A stretch of 8,025 nucleotides of DNA from Solirubrobacteraceae bacterium (GTDB taxonomy: Bacteria; Actinomycetota; Thermoleophilia; Solirubrobacterales; Solirubrobacteraceae). The position numbers and the translations under genes are program-made. The notes below the pieces were generated by a model. That model was given only the letters and a program-made list of their open reading frames with translations, was not told where the DNA came from and did not search any database. The number at the start of each line of letters is the position of its first letter. Positions within the stretch are counted from its first letter, which is position 1. The stretch spans positions 1-8,025 of the forward strand of contig JADGIB010000161.1 in the NCBI GenBank assembly GCA_019683665.1, written 5' to 3'. This document shows positions 1-5,477 of this stretch, in pieces.

Positions 1-418
1 CGTGGCCGCCGCACTGGGCGACGAGCCGGCCGCCGGGGCGCAGCGTCGCGTGCAGCCGCGCGAACAGCCGCTCGTGGTCGGGGATCCAGTGGAAGGTCGC
101 GGTGGAGAGGATCGCGTCGACGCGCTGGCCGTGGAGGTCGAGGCGCTGGAGGTCGGCCTGGCGCAGGCGGACGCGGTCGTCGCCGCCGAGGCGCTCGCGC
201 GCCTGCTCGAGCATCGCCGGCGACCCGTCGACGGCGATGACGCGCCCGCGCGGGAGCCGCTCGAGCAGCAGCTCGGTGACGCGGCCGGTGCCGCAGCCGG
301 CGTCGAGGACGGTCTCGTCGCCGGCGAGCTCGAGGCGGTCGAGGACCGGCCGGGCCAGCTCGACCATCGGCGTCGAGATGCGGTCGTACGTCGCTCCGTC
401 CCAGTCGCGCGGGGTCAC
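1..418 (-). CDS. Class I SAM-dependent methyltransferase, N-terminal part (C-terminus beyond the window)
   Basis: The first 139 codons of a class I (Rossmann-fold) SAM-dependent methyltransferase are present; the rest lies beyond the left edge. Visible motifs are the SAM-binding glycine loop DAGCGTG at residues 39-45, the acidic strand-2 residue in AVDGS (Asp64), an acidic AD pair at 88-89 that would contact the adenine, and the post-motif segment LRPGGRLVAQ near 126-135. The FHWIPDHERLF stretch (109-119) resembles the methyltransferase type 11 / trans-aconitate methyltransferase-like group, where an FHW motif follows strand 4. The substrate cannot be deduced. GTG at 416-418 is chosen because an in-frame TGA lies six codons upstream, with no other start codon between. 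No clear Shine-Dalgarno precedes it, so it may be leaderless or weakly translated. It lies 67 nt downstream of pth in the same direction, separated by GC-rich hairpins, and may have its own promoter. Confidence 0.88.
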   Translation of the reverse strand, partial: MTPRDWDGATYDRISTPMVELARPVLDRLELAGDETVLDAGCGTGRVTELLLERLPRGRVIAVDGSPAMLEQARERLGGDDRVRLRQADLQRLDLHGQRVDAILSTATFHWIPDHERLFARLHATLRPGGRLVAQCGGH

Positions 419-454
419 GGGCCGTACGCTATCTCAAACGATCGTATGTCGAGC

Positions 455-485
455 GCGGGCGGGACGTGCGCCCGCCGCCGGCGGG
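455..485 (-). terminator. Overlapping GC-rich hairpins just after pth (terminator-like)
   Basis: Directly downstream of the pth stop are two mutually exclusive perfect stems. CCCGCC at 471-476 can pair with GGCGGG at 480-485 across a 3-nt loop. The same segment can instead pair with GGCGGG at 458-463; a register shift gives a 7-bp stem of 455-461 with 469-475. On the transcribed strand no T-run follows, so this is not a classical intrinsic terminator. High-GC actinobacteria often have such tail-less hairpins at gene ends, so a terminator or 3'-end stabilising role is inferred. Confidence 0.35.
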
Positions 486-1043
486 CTACGGCTCCTGCTC
501 GCCGAGGACGATCCGCTCGGCGACGTCGGCCGCCCGCTCGACGAGCGCGGCGACCTCCTCGCGCGGCTGGCGCCAGCGGCCGAGCACGTAGGCGGCGACG
601 ACGTCGGGATCGGTCGAGTCCGGGCGGCTGACCCCGACGCGGACGCGGGCGAAGCCGGCGCCGCCGAGCTCGCGCTTGAGCGACTTCAGCCCGTTGTGGC
701 CGGCGAGGCCGCCGCCGAGGCGGGTGCGGATCTCGCCGAACGGCAGGTCGATCTCGTCGTGGATGACGAGGACCCGTTCGAGCGGGACCTGCAGCGCGCC
801 GCGGGCCGGCCCGACCGAGCGGCCGGACTCGTTCATGTACGTCTGCGGCAGGAGCACCGCGACGCGCGGGCCGCCGGGGCCCGTGCGCCCGTCGGTGATG
901 AGGCCGGCGTACTTCCTCTTCGCGCGCGGCAGGCCCCAGCGGGCGGCCAGGACGTTGGCCACCTCGAAGCCGACGTTGTGGGGCGTGAAGGCGTACTCGG
1001 CGCCGGGGTTGCCCAGCCCGACGACGAGCCAGTCGACGGGCAC
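486..1043 (-). CDS. pth: Peptidyl-tRNA hydrolase (bacterial Pth)
   Basis: Pth hydrolyses the ester bond of peptidyl-tRNAs that drop off ribosomes in the cytoplasm, releasing tRNA for reuse. The 185-residue length is normal for the family. All residues known as important in E. coli Pth are recognisable: Asn12 in GLGNPG, catalytic His22 in PHNVGF, Asn71 in PQTYMNESG, Asp96 in VIHDEIDLPFG and Asn117 in GHNGLKS. The GTG start (1041-1043) is chosen because it puts the conserved GLGNPG motif at residues 9-14, as in relatives; no strong Shine-Dalgarno is visible. It begins 15 nt after the rplY stop in the same direction, so co-transcription and perhaps translational coupling with rplY are likely. 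rplY-pth is a widespread bacterial gene pair. Nothing appears truncated or degraded. Confidence 0.97.
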   Translation of the reverse strand: MPVDWLVVGLGNPGAEYAFTPHNVGFEVANVLAARWGLPRAKRKYAGLITDGRTGPGGPRVAVLLPQTYMNESGRSVGPARGALQVPLERVLVIHDEIDLPFGEIRTRLGGGLAGHNGLKSLKRELGGAGFARVRVGVSRPDSTDPDVVAAYVLGRWRQPREEVAALVERAADVAERIVLGEQEP

Positions 1044-1058
1044 CGCCCGCGGCTCGGG

Positions 1059-1724
1059 CTACTCGCCCTCGCCGGCGGCCTCGTCGCCGCCCTCGGCCTT
1101 CGCCTCCCCGACGACCTCGGTCTCCTGCTCGATCTCGTCGTCGTCGGCTGCCTTGCCCGAGACGCGCGGCGGGGTGATCGTCGCGACGACGGTCTCCTCG
1201 AGGTCGTCGACGATCGTCACGCCGGCCGGCGGCGTCACGGCCGACAGGTGGAGGGTGTCCTGGAGGCCCATCCCGGACACGTCGACCGGGATCGACTCGG
1301 GGATGGCGGTCGGCAGCGCCTCGATCGTGACCTCGCGGGTCACCTGCTCGAGGACGCCGCCCTCGCGGACGCCGGGCGCGTCCTCGACGCCCTGCAGGTC
1401 GAGGATCACGGTCGCCTGGATCGGCTGGTCGAGGCGGACCCGCATGAGGTCGACGTGGATCGTCTCGCCGCGGACCGGGTGGCGGTCGGCGTGCTTGAGG
1501 ACGGCGGACGTCGTCTCGTCGCCGAGCTGGACCTCGAGCACGGCGCCGCGGGCGGCCAGCGCGTGGCGCAGCTCGCGCGCGTCGACGTCGAAGGCGACCG
1601 GGTCCTGCCCGCCGCCGTAGAGGACGCCGGGGACGCGCCCCTCGCGACGCAGGCGCCGCGTCGCGCGGGAGCCCGCGGGGGTGCGCACGCGGGCGTCGAG
1701 CTTGGTGGCAGAGGTCTTGGCCAT
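1059..1724 (-). CDS. rplY: 50S ribosomal protein bL25, long CTC/TL5 type
   Basis: This is the 5S rRNA-binding protein bL25 of the large ribosomal subunit, in the long form called CTC (general stress protein) or TL5. The 221-residue product has an N-terminal 5S-binding domain (about 6-95) with the signature GSRATRRLRREGRVPGVLYG at 18-37 and HVDLMRV at 90-96. A C-terminal TL5-type beta domain follows (about 100-187). The tail from about 192 on is very acidic and Gly/Ala-rich (DDDE and repeated E/D), as is common in actinobacterial versions. The ATG at 1722-1724 gives the usual MAKT-like beginning; no good Shine-Dalgarno is seen. It lies 40 nt behind the glycosidase stop and 15 nt before pth. 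Because an accessory glycosidase precedes it, rplY-pth probably needs its own promoter nearby, but I cannot point to a convincing one. Confidence 0.95.
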   Translation of the reverse strand: MAKTSATKLDARVRTPAGSRATRRLRREGRVPGVLYGGGQDPVAFDVDARELRHALAARGAVLEVQLGDETTSAVLKHADRHPVRGETIHVDLMRVRLDQPIQATVILDLQGVEDAPGVREGGVLEQVTREVTIEALPTAIPESIPVDVSGMGLQDTLHLSAVTPPAGVTIVDDLEETVVATITPPRVSGKAADDDEIEQETEVVGEAKAEGGDEAAGEGE

Positions 1725-1741
1725 GGGACGGACGATGGTAG

Positions 1742-1759
1742 CGGCCCTCGCCGGGGCCG
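1742..1759 (-). terminator. Hairpin between the GH2 gene and rplY (possible weak terminator)
   Basis: CGGCCC at 1742-1747 and GGGCCG at 1754-1759 form a perfect 6-bp stem with a 6-nt loop, starting a few bases after the glycosidase stop codon. There is no T-tract on the minus strand. Its position fits separation of the glycosidase transcript from rplY-pth, but GC-rich inverted repeats this short are common by chance in this DNA. Confidence 0.25.
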
Positions 1760-1764
1760 GCCGC

Positions 1765-3600
1765 TCAGCCGCCGAGCTGGCGGTGGCGTCGGTACATCTC
1801 CGCCAGGACCGCGTAGGCGGGCTTCTTCACCCCGTCGTAGGTGATGACCGCCTTCTGGTGCAGCGGCGACGTCGGCCACGGGTTGCTGCCGTCCCACTCG
1901 GGGCGGATGCGGAACTCCTGCAGCGTCCAGTAGAGGACCCCGGCCAGCCACGGCTTGCGGTCGAACACGCTCAGCGTGTCGCGCACCCACTGCTCCTGGA
2001 ACTGGTAGGTGCCCTTCTCGTCGGCGGGGCCGTCGCGGTTGGCCTCCGCCCCCCACTCGGTCGCGAAGATCGCCTTGCGCCGGTAGCAGCGGTGGAGCTG
2101 GTCGAGGTAGTCCGACAGGCGGGTGCGGTCGGCGATCTCGCCGAGGCGGCCCGTGTACCAGCCGAAGTAGAGGTTCACGCCGAGCGCGTCCAGCGGCCGG
2201 TAGCCCTTCTGGCAGCCCGCCGACGGGTAGCCGGCGAACGCGATCCCGACGAGGCGCGTGTCGTCGAGCGCGCGCACGACCCCGGCCGCGTGGCGGATGA
2301 ACGCCGACTGCACGACGCCGACGATCGCGTTGAGCTCGTTGGCGATCGACCAGACGATGATCGACGGGTGGTGGCCGTTGGCGATGACGTTGTCGCGCAG
2401 GTACTGGTCGCCGAGGCGCAGGACGACCGGGTCGTCGAGGTAGATCGTGCGCACCTGGTAGAAGGGCACCTCGCCCCAGACGAGGATCCCGCGCCGGTCG
2501 GCCTCCTCGTAGACGTGCGGGTGCAGCGGGTAGTGCGAGCGGATCATCGTGCCGCCCGCCTCCTGGACCCAGTCGAGCTGGCGGTCGCGGGTCGCGTTGC
2601 TCTGCGCGCCGCCCTCGCCCGGCCAGTCCTCGTGGATCGACATGCCGCGCGCGTTCAGGCGCTTGCCGTTGAGCAGGAGCGTCCCCGACGAGGTGACCCG
2701 CAGCGAGCGCACGCCGGTGCGGACGGTGTGGGTGCGCACGGCGCGCCCGCCGACGCGGGCGCTGACCGTCGCCCGGTAGAGCGTCGGCGAGCCCGGCTCC
2801 CACAGCCGCGGCCGCGGGACGGTGAGACGGCCGGTGACCAGGCGCGACGCGCCCGGCCCGAGGACGACGGTGCCGAGCGTCGTGCGGCGGGAGCCGAACG
2901 AGGCGGTGACCGTGACCCGCTGCGGCGAGCGGGTGACGTTCACGGCGCGGGCCCGGTAGGTGACGGTCGCCGGGCCGCGCACGCTGCGCAGCTCGGGCAG
3001 CACCTGGACGTCCTCGAGGTCGACGCGGTCGACCTCGCGCAGGTAGACCTCGCGCAGGATCCCGCCGTACGGCCACCAGCCGCCGGCCGGCTCGCCGTCG
3101 GCGGCGAGCCCCTGGTACGGGAAGTCGCGGTAGCTGCGGTGGCGCGACGAGACCCGCACCTCGAGCGTGTTCGTGCCGCGGCGCAGCAGCGAGCGCGGGA
3201 TGCGGATCTCGAACGGCGTGTAGGCGCCCTGGTGGGTGCCGATCCGCCGGCCGTTGAAGGAGACGTAGGCGCGGTAGTTGACCGACTCGAACCGCAGCAC
3301 CCAGTCGCGGCGCACGCCGGCGCCCGGCAGCCGGAACCGCTTGCGGTACGTGCCGCTCGCCTTCAGGAAGTCCTCGACGGTGTCGCCGGTCGCGTTCCAC
3401 GCGTGCGGGACGCGGACGTCGGTCCAGCCGCCGCTGGAGCCGCGGAACTGCCACGTCCCGCCCAGCAGCCAGCGGCCGTCCGGCCCGTCGCGGTAGAGCG
3501 CCTTGCGGGTCGGGGCGTCGGCGGCCGTCGCCGCGGCGGCGGGCGCCAGCGCCGCGAGCGCGGCGATCAGGACGGCGGCGAGGAGGCGGGGACGCGGCAT
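1765..3600 (-). CDS. Secreted glycoside hydrolase family 2 (beta-glucuronidase/beta-galactosidase-like)
   Basis: The 611-residue enzyme starts with a Sec-type signal peptide: PRPR, then a hydrophobic Ala/Leu run to about residue 24, with likely cleavage near ATAADA. No lipobox cysteine is present, so it should be released or wall-associated. GH2 order follows: a jelly-roll sugar-binding domain (about 45-195), an Ig-like domain (about 200-300) and a TIM barrel (about 305-600). The barrel shows RGMSIHEDWP at 318-327, the IRSHYP strand at 353-358, the acid/base Glu422 in WSIANE and the probable nucleophile Glu515 in FATEWGAE. This implies a retaining exo-beta-glycosidase. The substrate is open: the Asn-x-Lys motif of beta-glucuronidases aligns roughly with HQK at 581-583, so the Asn seems absent. 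ATG at 3598-3600 is chosen because it begins the signal peptide; the 63 in-frame upstream codons look non-genic. No strong Shine-Dalgarno is seen. No transporter or sugar regulator lies nearby. Confidence 0.93.
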   Translation of the reverse strand: MPRPRLLAAVLIAALAALAPAAAATAADAPTRKALYRDGPDGRWLLGGTWQFRGSSGGWTDVRVPHAWNATGDTVEDFLKASGTYRKRFRLPGAGVRRDWVLRFESVNYRAYVSFNGRRIGTHQGAYTPFEIRIPRSLLRRGTNTLEVRVSSRHRSYRDFPYQGLAADGEPAGGWWPYGGILREVYLREVDRVDLEDVQVLPELRSVRGPATVTYRARAVNVTRSPQRVTVTASFGSRRTTLGTVVLGPGASRLVTGRLTVPRPRLWEPGSPTLYRATVSARVGGRAVRTHTVRTGVRSLRVTSSGTLLLNGKRLNARGMSIHEDWPGEGGAQSNATRDRQLDWVQEAGGTMIRSHYPLHPHVYEEADRRGILVWGEVPFYQVRTIYLDDPVVLRLGDQYLRDNVIANGHHPSIIVWSIANELNAIVGVVQSAFIRHAAGVVRALDDTRLVGIAFAGYPSAGCQKGYRPLDALGVNLYFGWYTGRLGEIADRTRLSDYLDQLHRCYRRKAIFATEWGAEANRDGPADEKGTYQFQEQWVRDTLSVFDRKPWLAGVLYWTLQEFRIRPEWDGSNPWPTSPLHQKAVITYDGVKKPAYAVLAEMYRRHRQLGG

Positions 3601-3659
3601 GGCAGGGGGTCGCAACACGCCGGGACGGCCGGAGTTGCTCGCGCGGGCTCCCGCCCCGC

Positions 3660-4097
3660 TCAGCACGCCGCCTCCCGGTCGATCGGTTCGCTGAGGCCGG
3701 TCACGGTAACGGACGGTCCGGAGAGGATGCTGCCGGTGCGGGTGATCTCGACGCACTGGACGGTCGGCAGCCGGTCCGGGGTGCGCCACACGACGCGCGT
3801 CGGCCCGCGGGCGGGCCCGAGCGCGTGGCTCGTCTCGCTGTCGTAGCGGACGATCTCGACCTCGCCCGGGCCGCGCAGCCTGCGCGCGTTCTCGCGCACG
3901 GCGCCGACGCAGGCGGGCCGGGCCAGGCAGCCGTCGATGAGGTCGAGCATCGCCCGCTCGTCGCCGCGCGCCTGCGCGTTCAGGAGGTCGACGACCCGGT
4001 CGCGCTCGGCGTTCTCGGCCGACAGCCAGCGCGCGAGCACGACGGCCACCGCGACGAACGCGACGGCGGCGAGGACGATGGGGACCAGACGGCGCAC
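3660..4097 (-). CDS. Membrane-anchored hypothetical protein with four cysteines
   Basis: I do not recognise the family. The 145-residue product has MRR followed by one hydrophobic helix (about 4-22), which would be a membrane anchor or uncleaved signal. A mostly extracytoplasmic domain follows. The segment 27-56 is helical and charged, and 78-136 looks like beta strands (VEIVRY, TRVVWRT, VQCVEIT, PSVTVTG). This helix-then-sheet order is reminiscent of NTF2/cystatin-like small extracytoplasmic domains, but that is only an impression. The four cysteines at 57, 63, 115 and the very last residue 145 are all outside the membrane, so disulfides are plausible. The start is GTG at 4095-4097, the only start that keeps the hydrophobic helix at the N-terminus; no Shine-Dalgarno is visible. 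It ends 59 nt before the secreted glycosidase gene in the same direction and could be co-transcribed with it. A functional link is unproven. Confidence 0.72.
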   Translation of the reverse strand: MRRLVPIVLAAVAFVAVAVVLARWLSAENAERDRVVDLLNAQARGDERAMLDLIDGCLARPACVGAVRENARRLRGPGEVEIVRYDSETSHALGPARGPTRVVWRTPDRLPTVQCVEITRTGSILSGPSVTVTGLSEPIDREAAC

Positions 4098-4140
4098 GGC
4101 GCGCCAGGCTAGAAGACGGCCCGGCGCGACCGCCGCCGCG

Positions 4141-4833
4141 TCAGGCGTCGCCGTTGAGCTCCAGGAAGCGGCTCACCGACGCCTCCTGGTGCTCGAGCCA
4201 CTCGGCCGTCTGGTGGGCGTGCTGGGCGGCGCGCTCGAAGAAGTCCTCCAGGCAGTGGCCGGGGTCCTCGGGCAGCGGGTAGACCCACGCCACGTCGGGC
4301 TGCGCGAGCGCGATCCCGACCGGCGGGCGGCCCTCCGCCAGCGTCCGGGCGCTGCACACCGGGGTGACCGTGATCTGGTGCTCGGGCGCGACGAGCGCGA
4401 CCGGCATGAGCCGGTGCGCGGGCAGGCGCGCGTCGAGCTCGATCGAGCGGTCGACGGTGACCTGCGGGCCGGCCGCCTCCTCGAGCGGCTCGCGCCACAC
4501 GGCCAGGACGGTGTCGGCGGCGACGATCGCGTCGCGCAGCGCCCGGGCCTGCTGCTGGTAGAGCTCCTCGGCCTCCTCGCGGTCCTGCGCGTCGGCGAGG
4601 TCGAGGTCGCACGGCACCCGCAGCAGCTCGGACGCGCCGACCGCGGTGCCCGCGCCGAGGCCGCCGTGGGCGACGTAGGTCTGGATCGTCCCGAGGTCGC
4701 GGCGGCCGTGGAAGATCACGGTGAGCGCGTCGCAGAGCGCCAGCGGCTCGACGCGGAGCGCGACGGCGGCCGAGTCCCCCTCGTCGATCAGCGCCCGCCG
4801 CAGCAGCTCGTCGCTGTGGCCTTCGTCCCGCAT
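4141..4833 (-). CDS. Hypothetical acidic cytoplasmic protein, unknown family
   Basis: I do not recognise this 230-residue protein. It has no signal peptide or membrane helix and is rich in Asp/Glu/Ala/Leu, so it is probably soluble and cytoplasmic. Residues 24-60 look like an alpha/beta unit ending in a glycine- and histidine-containing turn (VAHGGLGAG, 54-62). Residues 80-108 form a strongly charged helix (DAQDREEAEELYQQQARALR). The middle (124-180) is beta-rich, including HQITVTPV. Residues 194-226 form a C-terminal amphipathic helix with several His and Glu. The ATG at 4831-4833 is preferred because GGAGG sits 9 nt upstream. An ATG nine bases earlier (4842) would touch that Shine-Dalgarno, and a TTG at 4869 lacks one. 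It is divergent from the DUF4235 gene and 43 nt upstream of the 145-residue membrane protein. GC-rich third positions argue it is a real gene. Confidence 0.75.
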   Translation of the reverse strand: MRDEGHSDELLRRALIDEGDSAAVALRVEPLALCDALTVIFHGRRDLGTIQTYVAHGGLGAGTAVGASELLRVPCDLDLADAQDREEAEELYQQQARALRDAIVAADTVLAVWREPLEEAAGPQVTVDRSIELDARLPAHRLMPVALVAPEHQITVTPVCSARTLAEGRPPVGIALAQPDVAWVYPLPEDPGHCLEDFFERAAQHAHQTAEWLEHQEASVSRFLELNGDA

Positions 4834-4842
4834 GGCTGTCAT

Positions 4843-4847
4843 CCTCC
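4843..4847 (-). promoter_or_regulatory. Shine-Dalgarno deciding the start of the 230-residue gene
   Basis: The minus strand reads GGAGG here, followed by 9 nt (ATGACAGCC) and then the ATG at 4831-4833. The earlier in-frame ATG at 4840-4842 directly abuts GGAGG and cannot use it, so the inner ATG is the likely start. Confidence 0.7.
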
Positions 4848-4860
4848 GGGTTCCGGGTAC

Positions 4861-4873
4861 TCGATTCAATCGA
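4861..4873. promoter_or_regulatory. 13-bp perfect palindrome in the divergent promoter region (candidate operator)
   Basis: TCGATT-C-AATCGA is a perfect inverted repeat around one central base, in the 77-nt gap between the divergent 230-residue gene and the DUF4235 gene. It is AT-rich compared with its surroundings, and lies 28 bp from one start codon and 38 bp from the other. This would suit a dimeric regulator controlling one or both genes, but the regulator is unknown and no clear -10/-35 pair is visible. Confidence 0.35.
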
Positions 4874-4896
4874 CACGCCGGACAGAACGTCGAGGC

Positions 4897-4902
4897 AGAG
4901 GA
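4897..4902 (+). promoter_or_regulatory. Shine-Dalgarno of the DUF4235 gene
   Basis: AGAGGA is followed by 8 nt and then GTG at 4911. This supports the GTG as the true start of the only plus-strand gene in the window. Confidence 0.7.
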
Positions 4903-4910
4903 TCGACCAC

Positions 4911-5186
4911 GTGAAGCTGCTCTACAAGCCCTTGGGCATCGTGCTGGGACTGCTGGCGGGGCTCGCCGCGCGCAGGCTGTTCGACGCGGTGTGGAGCCGG
5001 ATCGACGAGGAGGAGCCGCCGGGCCCGACGACGGAGCTCGCGCCGTGGGGGAAGGTCCTCGGCGCCGCCGCGCTTCAGGGGGCGATCTTCGGCGCGGTCC
5101 GCGCGGCGGTGAACCGCGGGGGCGCGAAGACGTTCGAGCACCTCACGGGCGTCTGGCCCGGCGAGCGCCGTCCGGATCCGAGCTGA
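4911..5186 (+). CDS. DUF4235 family small membrane protein
   Basis: This 91-residue protein matches the DUF4235 family, found mainly in actinobacteria, whose function is not known. The typical features are all visible. The N-terminus MKLLYKPLGIVLGLLAGLAA is a membrane helix with a conserved start. A charged loop follows (RRLFDAVWSRIDEEEPP, 21-37). A second hydrophobic segment (about 47-66) includes GKVLGAAALQGAIFG. The C-terminal signature NRGGAKTFEHLTGVWPG spans 68-84. The GTG start has an AGAGGA Shine-Dalgarno 8 nt upstream and places the conserved MKLLYKP exactly at the N-terminus. It is the only plus-strand gene here, divergent from the 230-residue gene. Its last 44 bases overlap tail to tail with the 106-residue minus-strand gene. 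Small two-helix proteins like this may act at the envelope, but no role is claimed. Confidence 0.9.
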   Translation: MKLLYKPLGIVLGLLAGLAARRLFDAVWSRIDEEEPPGPTTELAPWGKVLGAAALQGAIFGAVRAAVNRGGAKTFEHLTGVWPGERRPDPS

Positions 5187-5463
5187 TCGTCAGGCCGCGC
5201 TCCAGCAGCGCGGCCAGGTCGTCCTCGAAGGCGGCGAAGTCGCCGGCGAGCAGGTGGCCGTGCTGCGGCTCGCGGCGGGCCCACAGCCGCAGGACGTCGG
5301 GTCCGACGCGCTCGAGCGCCTCGCCGGTCAGGTCGAGGAGGATCGCCAGGCGCGGGTCCGCGTCGGCCTGGCCGGAGAGGATCGACAGCGGGTCGGCGCC
5401 GAGGACGCGGCACAGCTCGTCCTCGGTGAGCCCGAGGCGCTCCATGAGCGCGTGCGCGCGCAC
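5143..5463 (-). CDS. Small protein with possible helix-turn-helix, unknown function
   Basis: The 106-residue product (100 if the ATG at 5443-5445 is used) has no signal or membrane helix. Residues 8-58 form a run of predicted helices (MERLGLTEDELCRVLGADP, then RLAILLDLTGEAL). The LTEDELCRVLG part recalls the start of a small helix-turn-helix or antitoxin-like DNA-binding fold, but I cannot assign a family. A second helix (AGDFAAFEDDLAALLERG, 73-90) precedes a basic Arg-rich tail. GTG at 5461-5463 is preferred because it lies 14 nt after the prs stop with a G-rich stretch before it, suggesting coupling to prs; the ATG six codons inside has no Shine-Dalgarno. The last 44 bases are antisense to the end of the DUF4235 gene. 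No partner toxin gene is adjacent, so a toxin-antitoxin role has no support. Confidence 0.65.
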   Translation of the reverse strand: MRAHALMERLGLTEDELCRVLGADPLSILSGQADADPRLAILLDLTGEALERVGPDVLRLWARREPQHGHLLAGDFAAFEDDLAALLERGLTISSDPDGARRARRP

Positions 5464-5477
5464 CGCCCCCGCCCCGC

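Noticed and set aside
102..1844. Long plus-strand open frame of 580 codons opposite the methyltransferase, pth and rplY
   Set aside because: It is antisense to three well-supported genes. Its translation is Arg/Ala/Asp-rich low-complexity sequence with no motif, as expected from the mirror frame of GC-rich genes.
1406..3454. Minus-strand 682-codon open frame overlapping GH2 and rplY in another frame
   Set aside because: It is Pro/Arg-rich shadow sequence that crosses two real genes in a different frame, and no protein motif is visible.
3601..3789. 63-codon N-terminal extension of the GH2 gene to an upstream start at 3789
   Set aside because: It overlaps the end of the 145-residue gene and would bury the signal peptide. 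The ATG at 3600 starts exactly at the signal peptide.
1681..3846. Plus-strand open frame of 721 codons opposite the GH2 gene
   Set aside because: It mirrors a GH2 gene with intact catalytic residues. The translation is rich in RR/AV/DD low-complexity runs and has no recognisable domain.
5143..5463. Toxin-antitoxin interpretation of the 106-residue protein
   Set aside because: No toxin-like gene (RES, RelE, PIN, HipA or similar) is adjacent. The neighbours are prs and DUF4235.
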